Notes: generated by a model not told the origin, from the letters alone. A stretch of DNA of 64,000 nt from Mucilaginibacter rubeus (GCF_003286415.2 NZ_CP043450.1:2666001-2730000); one strand, 5' to 3'. Numbered from the stretch's first letter, positions 8,520-18,564 are shown. Made by a program: numbers and translations.

Positions 8520-10913
8520 ATGGCCAAAAACTTACTGATAGTTGAATCACCTGCAAAAGCTAAGACCATTGAGGGTTACCTTGGCAAGGACTTTACAGTA
8601 AAGTCCAGCTACGGGCATATCCGTGATCTGGTTAAGTCGGAAGATGCAATTGACATTGCTAATAACTTTAAACAAAAATACGAGGTACCTGCGGATAAAA
8701 AGCAGGTAGTCACCGAATTAAAGAAGTTAGCTAAGGAAGCCGAAATGGTTTGGCTTGCATCGGACGAGGACCGCGAGGGTGAGGCCATTTCCTGGCACTT
8801 GTTTGAAACGCTGGATTTGAAAGATACGCATACCAAGCGTATTGTTTTTCATGAGATCACCAAACCGGCTATTTTAAAAGCGATTGATACACCGCGTAAA
8901 ATTGACTATAACCTGGTTAATGCCCAGCAGGCACGCCGTGTTTTAGACAGGCTGGTGGGTTTTGAACTCTCCCCTGTTCTGTGGAAAAAGGTAAAACCTT
9001 CACTTTCTGCAGGCCGTGTACAATCAGTTGCGGTAAGGCTTATTGTTGATCGTGAACGCGAAATTAATAGATTTAAGTCAGAAGCAGCATTTAAAGTAGT
9101 AGCGATATTTGGCAAAGGCAAAGAGGCTTTCAAAGCCGAACTGCCTGAGCGTTTTGCAAAACAGGAAGAAGCTGAAAAGTTTTTACAGGATTGCATTGCT
9201 GCTGATTTTGACGTAAAATCATTAGATACACGCCCAACAAAGCGTTCTCCAGCCGCACCGTTTACAACATCAACACTGCAACAGGAAGCCAGCCGTAAGC
9301 TTGGTTACTCGGTTGCGCGAACCATGCAGGTTGCTCAAAAGCTTTACGAATCGGGATATATCACCTATATGCGTACCGACTCGGTAAACTTGTCGGAACT
9401 TGCTTTGAACTCCGCCGCGAGCGAAATCGTATCTGCTTACGGTGAAAAATACCATCAGCAAAGAAGGTATAAAACAAAAAATGCCAGTGCACAGGAAGCT
9501 CACGAAGCTATCAGGCCAACATATTTCAATAACCATACTATTGATGGCGAATCTTCAGAAAAGCGTTTATATGAACTGATCTGGAAGCGCGCCATCGCAT
9601 CGCAAATGAGCGAAGCACAGTTTGAGAAAACTACTGCAAAAATCAGTATATCAACCCGCAGTGAAGATTTGGTAGCTAACGGCGAAGTAATGAAATTCGA
9701 CGGGTTCCTGAAGGTGTACCTTGAATCAAATGATGATGAGGATGATACACAACAGGATGGCGACAATACAATGCTGCCACCTTTAACCAAAGGCCAACGA
9801 TTGGCTTTGCAGGAAATGTCGGCAACAGAGCGTTTCTCGCGCCCGGCTGCCCGCTATACAGAGGCCAGCCTGGTAAAAAAACTGGAAGAGTTGGGTATCG
9901 GCCGTCCGTCAACCTACGCCCCTACTATTTCAACCATTCAAAACCGTGGTTATGTAGTTAAGGAAGAGCGCGAAGGCAAGCAACGTAACTTCAGGGTATT
10001 AACATTGAAAGCAGGCAACGTCATTAAGGAAGAAAAAACAGAAAATACCGGTGCAGAACGTGGTAAGCTATTCCCTACTGATATTGGTGCTGTTGTAAAC
10101 GATTTCCTGGTGCAATATTTTAAAGATATCGTTGATTTCAACTTTACAGCCAGTGTTGAAAAGCAATTTGACGAGATAGCTCAGGGGCTCAAAGAGTGGA
10201 CAGACATGCTCCACGATTTTTATAACCCCTTCCACAAAGAAGTGGAAAGCACTATTGAAAAGGCTGATAAAGCTACCGGTGAGCGTGAATTAGGCAATCA
10301 TCCGGAAAACGGCAAAAAAGTTTCGGTACGTATTGGTCGTTTCGGGCCTTTTGTTCAGATTGGCGAAACAGCTACTGACGATACCGAAGAGAAACCACTT
10401 TATGCAAGTCTTCGCAGTGGCCAAAGCATCGAAACCATCAGCCTTGAGGAAGCACTTGAGTTGTTCAAACTGCCAAAAGTTGTAGGTGAATATGAAGGCA
10501 AGGTGATGAAAGTGGCTATTGGTCGTTTCGGGCCTTATATTAGCCATAACAGCGCGTTTGTATCCTTACCTAAAGAAATCGATCCGCATGATGTTACTGA
10601 AGAGCAAGCAATTGAACTCATCAACCTAAAGCGTAAAAAGGATGCCGAAAAGCTGATCAAGGCTTTTGATGAAGATCCGGATGTAAAAGTATTGAACGGT
10701 CGCTGGGGGCCTTACATTGAATTTGGCAAGCTGAATGTTAAGATCCCTAAAGATAAAGACCCTTTGACCCTTACCTACGAAGAATGCAAGGCCCTCGCCG
10801 ATGCCACACCGAAGGATGCTAAAAAGGGACGCTTTGGTAAAGCTGCTGCGGCTGCCAAGCCAACCGCAACAAAAGCCCCTGCCAAGAAAAAAGCGGCAAC
10901 AAAAAAGAAATAG
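8520..10913 (+). CDS. topA: DNA topoisomerase I
   Basis: Type IA topoisomerase that relaxes negative supercoils. The 797 residues start with a Toprim domain (ESPAKAKTIEGYLG from residue 9, and the acidic motif SDEDREGEAISWH, 81-93). The catalytic tyrosine is Tyr283 in ITYMRTDS. Instead of zinc-finger cysteines the C-terminus has three TopA-type repeats (GRFGPFVQIG, GRFGPYISHN, GRWGPYIEFG) and a Lys/Ala-rich tail that probably binds DNA. This C-terminal arrangement is known in Bacteroidota. The gene is monocistronic or read through into the small gene after it. Confidence 0.97.
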   Translation: MAKNLLIVESPAKAKTIEGYLGKDFTVKSSYGHIRDLVKSEDAIDIANNFKQKYEVPADKKQVVTELKKLAKEAEMVWLASDEDREGEAISWHLFETLDLKDTHTKRIVFHEITKPAILKAIDTPRKIDYNLVNAQQARRVLDRLVGFELSPVLWKKVKPSLSAGRVQSVAVRLIVDREREINRFKSEAAFKVVAIFGKGKEAFKAELPERFAKQEEAEKFLQDCIAADFDVKSLDTRPTKRSPAAPFTTSTLQQEASRKLGYSVARTMQVAQKLYESGYITYMRTDSVNLSELALNSAASEIVSAYGEKYHQQRRYKTKNASAQEAHEAIRPTYFNNHTIDGESSEKRLYELIWKRAIASQMSEAQFEKTTAKISISTRSEDLVANGEVMKFDGFLKVYLESNDDEDDTQQDGDNTMLPPLTKGQRLALQEMSATERFSRPAARYTEASLVKKLEELGIGRPSTYAPTISTIQNRGYVVKEEREGKQRNFRVLTLKAGNVIKEEKTENTGAERGKLFPTDIGAVVNDFLVQYFKDIVDFNFTASVEKQFDEIAQGLKEWTDMLHDFYNPFHKEVESTIEKADKATGERELGNHPENGKKVSVRIGRFGPFVQIGETATDDTEEKPLYASLRSGQSIETISLEEALELFKLPKVVGEYEGKVMKVAIGRFGPYISHNSAFVSLPKEIDPHDVTEEQAIELINLKRKKDAEKLIKAFDEDPDVKVLNGRWGPYIEFGKLNVKIPKDKDPLTLTYEECKALADATPKDAKKGRFGKAAAAAKPTATKAPAKKKAATKKK

Positions 10914-10920
10914 TGAATGG

Positions 10921-10990
10921 TTGATTGGGTTGATCAGGTGAATGGTTTAGCAAGTATGCTTAGAACCTCTCACCTGATCAACCCAATTAA
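10921..10990. repeat. Long inverted repeat after topA
   Basis: Perfect 18-nt arms (10924-10941 and 10970-10987, ATTGGGTTGATCAGGTGA and its complement) extend to 21 pairs with one wobble, around a 28-nt loop. It begins 8 nt after the topA stop. There is no T run, so it is a processing or stabilising stem, or a dispersed intergenic repeat, more than a classic terminator. An ORF can be read through it from 10917, but that reading is not credible. Confidence 0.75.
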
Positions 10991-11006
10991 CTTAATCGAC
11001 CAAAAT

Positions 11007-11411
11007 ATGAAAAAAGACCTGCCCGAAAATAATGTAAAGGATATTGCTATCGCGGTAGCATTAGAGAGTGAGAGTGTGGAAAGTAAGGTATGGTATGTAT
11101 ATCTCATTAACCTTAAAAATGAGCCGATTGAAAATGTACTTATTACCTCAAGAGGTTATGGTGAAAAAGACGGCGAGCAGGTAAAAACCTCCACCCTGCG
11201 GCACATGATCCCTGTTGTTGACAGCCAGGCATATAAACTTATTGAACCTATTGATGAGCAAACATTTGGCCTCAATAACGAGTACTGGCTGAGCTATTAT
11301 ATCGGCAAAGACATTTTTGACAAGAAGTTTATTTTCCTTCCGGAAAGCATTGTAGAGATGAATTTTATCAAGATCCCGGTTTTAAATAAGCCCGGAGTTA
11401 TGATAAAATAA
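11007..11411 (+). CDS. Conserved-looking small cytoplasmic protein, unknown function
   Basis: A 134-residue protein. I place the start at ATG 11007 (MKKDLPENNVKDIA) rather than 10917 because the 30 upstream codons consist of an inverted repeat. It has no signal peptide or membrane segment. The pattern is beta-rich, with VWYVYLINLKNEPIENVLI suggesting a small beta-sandwich domain, and the C-terminus is FIKIPVLNKPGVMIK. I do not recognise a named domain. It lies 96 nt after topA and before a large alpha-2-macroglobulin gene, with no evident functional link. Confidence 0.7.
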   Translation: MKKDLPENNVKDIAIAVALESESVESKVWYVYLINLKNEPIENVLITSRGYGEKDGEQVKTSTLRHMIPVVDSQAYKLIEPIDEQTFGLNNEYWLSYYIGKDIFDKKFIFLPESIVEMNFIKIPVLNKPGVMIK

Positions 11412-11477
11412 TTTTTGCTTTAAATTATTTATTGTCATAAATTTTATAATTTACCTGATAATAAATAAACCTATTTC

Positions 11478-14400
11478 ATGGAAAACGGATATAGTCAATT
11501 CCGCAGACGCCGAACCTTAATCACTGTTATCACCACTGTTAGCCTTGTTTTACTCATCGTATACCTGGTAGCCATTGGCCATAAAAAAACAGTTGTCGAC
11601 CCTGCTTTCAGCAAGTATATCGAGTCGTACACCACCGGTGTTGTTTCCAAACAAAGCCCAATCCGTATCCGGTTAGCCAGCGACGTGCAGGTAACCCATC
11701 AGCAAAATGAGGAAATAACCGACGATCTGTTTAATTTCTCTCCATCCATAAAAGGAAAAGCCATCTGGATAGATGCGCGTACTATCGAGTTTAGGCCCGA
11801 CGAAAAACTCGATCCGGGTAAAAACTATACGGCCGATTTTAAGTTGAGCAAGCTAATTGACGTACCAGGTAGCTTTGAACACTTTAAATTTAGCTTCCAG
11901 GTCATTCAGCCCGATTTTACGGTATCATTCATCGGTATGCAAACGGCCAGCAGTACCTCAAACACCGAAATGAAACTGACCGGTGATATCCAGACAGCCG
12001 ATGCTGAAGATCCATCTGCCGTTGATAAACTCCTGGTACCTAATTATGATTCGCCGGTTAAAATAAACTGGGAGCATGATGCGGCTCATAAAAACCATCA
12101 TTTTACCATAACCGGCTTAACCCGTGTTGCAGGAAAAGGTAGTCCGCTTGTTATTAACTGGGATGGCAGCAGCATTGGCATAGATAAAAAGGGCAGCCAG
12201 AATTTCGAGGTTCCCGCTATCGGCGACTTCAAAGTATTGAACATTCGCGCGGTACAGGACAATGACCAATATGTTGAAGTCCAATTTTCGGACAATATTT
12301 TGGTAGGGCAGGAACTTAACGGGCTCATCAGTATTAACAATATAACCGATCCCGCATACAGCATTGATGGCAGCCTCGTAAAAGTTTACGCTCCTGACCG
12401 CCTGCAGGGCGATTACACGGTGACAGTAAACGAGGGTATCAAAAACACGCTTTTAAAAAGGATCACTAAAGGCTATACCGCTAACCTGTTTTTTGAAAAC
12501 CGCTTACCCGCCGTTAGCATACCGGGCAAAGGTGTCATCCTGCCCGACTCGGGCCGCATCATGATGCCTTTTGAAGCAGTGAACCTGAACGCTGTAGACG
12601 TTACGATCATCAAGATTTACGAAAACAACGTTCCCCAATACTTCCAAAGTAACGGCTTCGACGGTAGTGCCGAGCTAAGACAGGTTGGTAAACCAATAAT
12701 CCAAAAAACAATCCGTTTGGATACTGATAAAGGCCTTAACCTGAACAAGAAGAACCGCTTCATGCTCGATCTTGATCAGATGATCCGCACCGAGCCGGGC
12801 GCTATATACCGCGTGGTGATCGGTTTCAGGCGATCATACTCCTTGTTCAATTGCAAGATCCATAGTGGCAAAGTTCAAAAAGATAATGGTGACGATAGCG
12901 AAGATGAAGGTTATTATGGCGGCGAATACAGCGACAATACATCAAAAGTAAATGACGAGGACGATGATTTCTGGAAGCGATATGACAATTACTATCCCGA
13001 AGGCTATAACTGGCAGGAACGCGATGATGCCTGTACAGATTCCTATTACAGCAAACAGCGCTGGGCTACCCGCAACGTCATAGCATCAAATATTGGCCTT
13101 ATAGCCAAACGGGGCAATGACAACAGCATGCTGATAGCCGTTACCAATATCTTAACGGCGGAGCCAATGAATAATGTAGATCTGGAATTGCTTGATTATC
13201 AAAAACAGGTGATTTACAAAGGTACTACTGACGGCGACGGTCTGGTTAAGTTCGACCTGAAGCGTAAGCCTTATTTATTGGTGGCTAAGAAAGGTTCACA
13301 ACGTGGTTATTTAAAGCTTGACGACGGCAGCTCACTCCCCTTGTCACGGTTTAATGTTGGTGGCGAAGAAGTACAGAACGGCCTTAAAGGATTTATTTAC
13401 GGCGAGCGAGGTGTTTGGCGTCCGGGCGATTCCATTTATACATCTTTTATCCTGGAAGATAAATTAAAAACGCTACCGGCCGATCATCCGGTTGAATTTG
13501 AGCTTTATGACCCAAGTGATAAACTTTACAGGCGTATTACCCAAACCAAAAGTTTAGATGGTTTTTACAGTTTTCATACCGCAACCGAAACCTCTTCCCC
13601 TACCGGTAACTGGACAGCCAAGGTTAAAGTGGGCGGCGCTGTATTTGAGAAAAAGATAAAGGTTGAAACGATAATGCCGAACAGGCTTAAGCTTAACCTT
13701 TCCTTCGGCGGCGCTTCGGAATTAACCAAAGGCAATAATGCCAATGGCAAGTTGAGTGCGCAGTGGCTTTTTGGCGGTGCGGCACAAAATTTAAAGGCTA
13801 AGGTAGATGCTTACTTATCGGCACAAAATACAAGCTTCAAAAAATATAAAGATTATGTTTTTGATGACCCTACACTTGCCTTTAATACACAGGTACAAAC
13901 CGTTTTTGATGGCAAGTTAAGCGAAACAGGCACAGCCGATGTTGATGCCAACGTAAACGTAGAGAAACAGGCCCCGGGGCAATTGCGCGCAAACTTCCTG
14001 GTTAAGGTGTTTGAGCCTGGCGGTAATTTCAGCATAAACCAGGTAAGCATGCCTTACAATGTTTATCAAGGCTATGTTGGTGTTAAAACGCCTTCGGGAA
14101 GCAATCTGTCGGGTATGCTGGTTACTGATAAAGACCACATGGTAGATATTGCCGATGTGGATGTAAACGGCAACGCCCTTCCGGGAACCCGCGACGTACA
14201 GGTTGAATTGTATAAAGTGCAATGGCGCTGGTGGTGGGATCAAACCGGCAATGAAATGAGCAACTTTACCCAGGATAAGTATAATAAGCTCATCAAAACC
14301 GAAAGTGTGCGGTTAACCAATGGCTCGGGCCAATGGAAGCTACGCATCAACAAAGCCGATTGGGGCCGGTACCTCATCAAAGTAAAAGATGAACAAACCG

Positions 14401-17087
14401 GGCATTCAACAGGCAAAATTATTTACGTTGACTGGCCAAACTGGTCGGAAAGGTTGCAATCCACCAATCCTACAGAAGCCGCAATGTTATCTTTCACTTC
14501 AGATAAACAAACGTATAAGGTTGGAGAAGAAGCTACACTGACTATTCCAACAGGTGAGGCCGGCCGCGCGCTGATCAGTTTTGAGAACGGCAGCAAGGTT
14601 TTAAAAACCACCTGGATAGATACAAAAAAAGGGCAGACCCGTTATTCATTCAAAGTTGACGAAACCATGGCGCCAAACGTTTTTGTAAACGTTACACTGC
14701 TGCAAAAACACTCGCAAACGGTTAATGACCTGCCCATCCGGATGTATGGCGCTATTCCGTTACAGGTAGAAAATCCGGAAACCATACTGAAACCAATTAT
14801 CAGTATGCCAGACAAGATCAGACCGGAAACACAATCAGCCATTACCGTTTCAGAAGCATCGGGCAAGGAAATGACCTACACCATCGCTATTGTAGACGAA
14901 GGCTTACTGGATATCACCAATTATAAAATTTCAGATCCGCATGACACTTTTTATGCCCACGAAGCTTTGGGCGTAAAAACCTGGGACTTGTTTGATTATG
15001 TGATAGGCGCGTTTGGCGGCGGTTTGGAGCGGATCTTGAGCATCGGTGGTGACGGAAACCTGGGTAACAACAAAAATGTGTCTGTAAACCGCTTTAAGCC
15101 TGTTGTGAAATTTCTTGGCCCTTTCCACCTCAATGCCGGTGAAAAGCAAACACAGCGCTTTACATTGCCTCAGTATGTAGGCTCCGTTAAGGCCATGATA
15201 GTAGCAGGTCATAACGGCGCTTATGGTATTGCCGAAAAAGCCGTAGCGGTTAAAAAGCCGTTGATGATCCTGGCTACCTTGCCCCGTGTGCTTGGTCCGT
15301 CAGAAAGTATTCAACTGCCGGTTACCGTGTTCGCGATGGAAAACAATATCAAAACCGTAAGCCTGCAGGTACAGAGCAATGCCTTCAGCAATTTGGGTGG
15401 CAACAATCAAAAAACGCTGACTTTTGATAAACCCGGCGACCAACTGGTGACCTTTGATTTAAACGTTAAAGATTTCGTTGGCGTTGGCAAAGTAAAGGTA
15501 ATTGCCAAAAGTGGCTCAGAAACAGCGGTGTATGACGTTGATCTTAACGTCCGGAACCCTAACCCTCCTATTACAAGAATTATACAGAAAGAACTTGCGC
15601 CTGGTGAGGCTTGGAATACCGACTATCAACCGGTTGGCATCAACGGAACCAATAAAGCTACACTTGAGGTGGCTTATATCCCGCCATTAAACCTTTCAAA
15701 ACGTTTGGATTACTTGATAGAATACCCACATGGTTGTGTGGAGCAAACCACGTCATCGGCATTCCCGCAATTGTATCTGAACCAATTGCTTGATCTTTCT
15801 CCTAAACAACGCGCCGAAACCGACCGAAATATTAAGGCCACCATTGATAGGATTAACGGCTTCCAGGTGCAAGGCGGTGGCTTAAGCTACTGGCCGGACG
15901 GTGGCGAAGCCAACGAATGGGGCACCAATTATGCCGGGCATTTTATGTTAGCTGCTCAGGCCAAAGGATATAGCATGCCTATAGGCTTTATTGACCGCTG
16001 GAAGAAATACCAGAGGGAAAAAGCCCTGACCTGGGTGCCCAGGAAGCAGCCGTATTATTATGAAGATGATCTGACGCAAGCTTATCGTTTATATCTGCTT
16101 GCCCTTGCCCGCTCGCCGGAAATGGGTGCGATGAACCGGTTACGTGAATTTGCCTTGTTGAGCGATGCCGCTGCATGGCGACTTGCTGCTGCCTATAAAC
16201 TTGCAGGACAACCTGAAGTTGGTTTAAAGATGATATCGAAACTATCGACCACGATTAAGCCATACAACAGCCTGTTTGGTACTTATGGCTCCGATTTACG
16301 CGATGAGGCTATGATATTGGAAACCCTTACCCTACTGGATCAAAAACAAAAAGCCGCCGGACTGGTGCATACCGTAGCCGCCCGCCTATCGCAGGATGAT
16401 TGGTATAGCACCCAAACTACGGCCTACTCGCTGATAGCGCTGGCACAATTTTACGGACAAAATAAACCAGCCGGTAAGCTCGAATTTAACTACACTAATG
16501 GCAGTACTAAAACCACCATAAGTACAACTTCTTATCTGTGGCAAGGTATTTTAACAGCTAATGGCGGTAAAGTTTACCTTAAAAATAATAGCAATAACAA
16601 GCTGTACATCAGGTTAATACAAAGAGGACAACCATCATCAGGACAGGATAGCCAATCAATTATCAATCCCGATATTTTACAGATGCGCGTTGGCTATTTC
16701 TCGCTTAAAGGAAAACCGATAGATCCATCATCCTTAAAACAGGGAACAGATTTTGTAGCCCAGGTAAATATCAAAAATCCGGGCAAACGCGGCAGATACG
16801 ATAATCTGGCGCTTACCCAGATCTTCCCTTCGGGTTGGGAAATATTAAACACCCGCCTGCTTGGAGATGAAGCTTTTAAATCGTCCCCTTCCGATTATCG
16901 TGATATCCGCGATGACAGGGTAAATACTTATTTCAGCTTATATGAAGGCCAGGAATCAACCTATTATGTGATGCTGAATGCGGCTTATACCGGCAAATAC
17001 TATCTACCGGCAGTTTATTGCGAGGCGATGTATAACAACCAGATCAGCAGTTTATTAAAAGGTCAATGGGTTGAGGTTGTAAAGTAG
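11478..17087 (+). CDS. Alpha-2-macroglobulin family protein, membrane-anchored
   Basis: A giant protein of 1869 residues. Bacterial alpha-2-macroglobulins trap foreign proteases in the periplasm by a bait region and a covalent thioester. An N-terminal transmembrane helix (about 13-32, preceded by RRRR) anchors it; there is no lipobox. Macroglobulin-like domains follow, including an extended-strand region (GEVQNGLKG then FIYGERGVWRPGDS, about 630-660). The thioester motif is intact: Cys1420-Val-Glu-Gln1423 in YPHGCVEQTTS, inside an alpha-helical toroid domain. An Asp/Glu/Tyr-rich insert lies at about 475-530. Its usual neighbour, a PBP1C-type peptidoglycan synthase gene, is absent on both sides. 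It appears to be transcribed alone. Confidence 0.93.
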   Translation: MENGYSQFRRRRTLITVITTVSLVLLIVYLVAIGHKKTVVDPAFSKYIESYTTGVVSKQSPIRIRLASDVQVTHQQNEEITDDLFNFSPSIKGKAIWIDARTIEFRPDEKLDPGKNYTADFKLSKLIDVPGSFEHFKFSFQVIQPDFTVSFIGMQTASSTSNTEMKLTGDIQTADAEDPSAVDKLLVPNYDSPVKINWEHDAAHKNHHFTITGLTRVAGKGSPLVINWDGSSIGIDKKGSQNFEVPAIGDFKVLNIRAVQDNDQYVEVQFSDNILVGQELNGLISINNITDPAYSIDGSLVKVYAPDRLQGDYTVTVNEGIKNTLLKRITKGYTANLFFENRLPAVSIPGKGVILPDSGRIMMPFEAVNLNAVDVTIIKIYENNVPQYFQSNGFDGSAELRQVGKPIIQKTIRLDTDKGLNLNKKNRFMLDLDQMIRTEPGAIYRVVIGFRRSYSLFNCKIHSGKVQKDNGDDSEDEGYYGGEYSDNTSKVNDEDDDFWKRYDNYYPEGYNWQERDDACTDSYYSKQRWATRNVIASNIGLIAKRGNDNSMLIAVTNILTAEPMNNVDLELLDYQKQVIYKGTTDGDGLVKFDLKRKPYLLVAKKGSQRGYLKLDDGSSLPLSRFNVGGEEVQNGLKGFIYGERGVWRPGDSIYTSFILEDKLKTLPADHPVEFELYDPSDKLYRRITQTKSLDGFYSFHTATETSSPTGNWTAKVKVGGAVFEKKIKVETIMPNRLKLNLSFGGASELTKGNNANGKLSAQWLFGGAAQNLKAKVDAYLSAQNTSFKKYKDYVFDDPTLAFNTQVQTVFDGKLSETGTADVDANVNVEKQAPGQLRANFLVKVFEPGGNFSINQVSMPYNVYQGYVGVKTPSGSNLSGMLVTDKDHMVDIADVDVNGNALPGTRDVQVELYKVQWRWWWDQTGNEMSNFTQDKYNKLIKTESVRLTNGSGQWKLRINKADWGRYLIKVKDEQTGHSTGKIIYVDWPNWSERLQSTNPTEAAMLSFTSDKQTYKVGEEATLTIPTGEAGRALISFENGSKVLKTTWIDTKKGQTRYSFKVDETMAPNVFVNVTLLQKHSQTVNDLPIRMYGAIPLQVENPETILKPIISMPDKIRPETQSAITVSEASGKEMTYTIAIVDEGLLDITNYKISDPHDTFYAHEALGVKTWDLFDYVIGAFGGGLERILSIGGDGNLGNNKNVSVNRFKPVVKFLGPFHLNAGEKQTQRFTLPQYVGSVKAMIVAGHNGAYGIAEKAVAVKKPLMILATLPRVLGPSESIQLPVTVFAMENNIKTVSLQVQSNAFSNLGGNNQKTLTFDKPGDQLVTFDLNVKDFVGVGKVKVIAKSGSETAVYDVDLNVRNPNPPITRIIQKELAPGEAWNTDYQPVGINGTNKATLEVAYIPPLNLSKRLDYLIEYPHGCVEQTTSSAFPQLYLNQLLDLSPKQRAETDRNIKATIDRINGFQVQGGGLSYWPDGGEANEWGTNYAGHFMLAAQAKGYSMPIGFIDRWKKYQREKALTWVPRKQPYYYEDDLTQAYRLYLLALARSPEMGAMNRLREFALLSDAAAWRLAAAYKLAGQPEVGLKMISKLSTTIKPYNSLFGTYGSDLRDEAMILETLTLLDQKQKAAGLVHTVAARLSQDDWYSTQTTAYSLIALAQFYGQNKPAGKLEFNYTNGSTKTTISTTSYLWQGILTANGGKVYLKNNSNNKLYIRLIQRGQPSSGQDSQSIINPDILQMRVGYFSLKGKPIDPSSLKQGTDFVAQVNIKNPGKRGRYDNLALTQIFPSGWEILNTRLLGDEAFKSSPSDYRDIRDDRVNTYFSLYEGQESTYYVMLNAAYTGKYYLPAVYCEAMYNNQISSLLKGQWVEVVK

Positions 17088-17096
17088 TCCCAAAAA

Positions 17097-17133
17097 AAAG
17101 CCTTACGAAGTTTTGGAAACTTCGTAAGGCTTT
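17097..17133. terminator. Bidirectional terminator hairpin
   Basis: A perfect 17-bp stem (17097-17113 with 17117-17133) has a 3-nt loop. It lies between the convergent alpha-2-macroglobulin gene and a lipoprotein gene. The minus-strand side ends in a long T run; the plus-strand side has TTT only. Confidence 0.85.
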
Positions 17134-17163
17134 AGGAATTTACTGCAGGATAATGACAAACTC

Positions 17164-17703
17164 TTAGTCAATCACAAAATTAGGGTCAAAATATTGTTTG
17201 ACAAAAACTGTGTCTTTTAATTGTGGGATCCCATCGGCCTGTAAAAAGATTTTTGCTTCTACCAACCATTTTGTTTGATCAGCCCGGTTATTTGGAGTGG
17301 TATTGATACCTTTAACGTAGCCATCTACAGGTTTAAACGGCGCTTCATACATAAGGCATGCCGGACATGACCGATTAAACTGGATCTTGCCGCCAATTAT
17401 ATCAGTTTTAGTTAGTGAAAAGCTTTTGCCCTGCATAGGCGCTTTGATGTATAAAGTAGTCGTAATACCTGATGTACGCTGGCTACTCCAAAATACGCGG
17501 AATACCCCTGGTTTAAGGGTGGTGTACCCTTCAAAATCAGCTTGTTCGGTAAATAAAAAACTACAGTTAGATCCTTCGCCACAGGTCGTTAAGTTTTTAC
17601 CATCTATGGCAGGCTGATTTTTTTCGCTCTTTTGTTTACTACAGGAATGAAACAACGAGGTACTACTAAGCAGTAATAATGGCAGGATAAGTTTTGATTT
17701 CAT
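17164..17703 (-). CDS. Small lipoprotein, unknown function
   Basis: A 179-residue protein. A type II signal peptide ends in a lipobox with Cys21 (SLFHSC), so it is probably lipid-anchored in the envelope. The mature part has two further cysteine pairs (TTCGEGSNC near 42-48 and SCPAC near 112-115), possibly disulfides. The rest is beta-rich with no recognised domain. It ends at the bidirectional hairpin. Upstream lies the ArsR/XRE fusion regulator on the same strand, 89 nt away. Confidence 0.75.
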   Translation of the reverse strand: MKSKLILPLLLLSSTSLFHSCSKQKSEKNQPAIDGKNLTTCGEGSNCSFLFTEQADFEGYTTLKPGVFRVFWSSQRTSGITTTLYIKAPMQGKSFSLTKTDIIGGKIQFNRSCPACLMYEAPFKPVDGYVKGINTTPNNRADQTKWLVEAKIFLQADGIPQLKDTVFVKQYFDPNFVID

Positions 17704-17792
17704 GCTTAAGGTTAATTTGTATAAACCCTTACGTTTATCCTAAGCGTTATGCTACAAAAAAGCGCGTTAAGTTTACGTTAACAAACTGTCTG

Positions 17793-18473
17793 TCAGCCGG
17801 CCGCAAACAAATAATTCATTTTAGCCAACGCGCTTTCAAGTACAATACCACTAAAACCACTTTCTTCAATAAGGTTCACTATTCTGAAACTATAATACTC
17901 TTTACTAAGTGTATCTATATCTGTTTTGAGGGCTCGCGACAATAAAGGCAGTTTTTCAGCTCCGGGGCTTTTCTTCCCGCATTCAATACGGCTAAGTTCC
18001 GAGCGGTCGATACCAACAAGTCGCCCCAACTCTTCCTGCGACATCTTGAGCGAGCGTCTGTATCTTTTTATTAACTCACCAAAACTTGCAGTATAAGTCG
18101 CGTTTGTAACTGGCTCTTCTTTTTCCTGCATGGTTTCGGGTAATTCCGCGATCACAGGCAAATCGATAACCGTATTCAAATTACCAAAAAGGGATACAAA
18201 CTTGCCTACAACGCGGTTAAACAAAGCAATGTCAACACTGTAGATGGTATTGAGCTTAGATCCGTTGGTTTTCACGAGCCCGAGCGCCTTAAGCTCAGTT
18301 ATATGTTTCAGGATATTCTCCATCTCAAATGGCACATTGCAAATGTCCTTTTTACTTATCGCGTTATTATTTTCAATAATTTTTCGGACAATGTAAACCC
18401 GCACAGGCAAAGCCAGTAAACGGGCAAACCAGGCAAGTTCGCTATCGGTTTCAGTATATTTTGGAGACGGCAT
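17793..18473 (-). CDS. Two-headed regulator: winged-helix plus XRE HTH
   Basis: A 226-residue DNA-binding protein. Residues 8-90 are an ArsR-like winged helix (ELAWFARLLALPVR, then ILKHITELKALGLV); residues 131-190 are a Cro/CI-type HTH (FGELIKRYRRSLKMSQEELG, then GIDRSELSRIECGKKSPG). A low-complexity linker (about 100-128) joins them. I chose ATG 18473 over 18530 because MPSPKYTETD aligns with the start of the paralogue at 25223 and because the longer form would run into a terminator. No metal-binding cysteine motif is seen in the winged helix. A terminator precedes it, so it needs its own promoter, which I could not identify. Confidence 0.82.
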   Translation of the reverse strand: MPSPKYTETDSELAWFARLLALPVRVYIVRKIIENNNAISKKDICNVPFEMENILKHITELKALGLVKTNGSKLNTIYSVDIALFNRVVGKFVSLFGNLNTVIDLPVIAELPETMQEKEEPVTNATYTASFGELIKRYRRSLKMSQEELGRLVGIDRSELSRIECGKKSPGAEKLPLLSRALKTDIDTLSKEYYSFRIVNLIEESGFSGIVLESALAKMNYLFAAG

Positions 18474-18513
18474 TGTATGTTTCGGGGCAGAAATAGCAGG
18501 ATGTAACAATAAC

Positions 18514-18550
18514 AAAAAAAGGCTCCCCAATTACCGGGGAACCTTTTTTT
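18514..18550 (-). terminator. Terminator of the TonB receptor/lipoprotein operon
   Basis: The stem (18514-18528 with 18536-18550) has one mismatch, a 7-nt loop and T runs on both sides. It lies 15 nt after the stop of the lipoprotein gene at 18565. Confidence 0.85.
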
Positions 18551-18564
18551 GAGGGTGTACCAAA

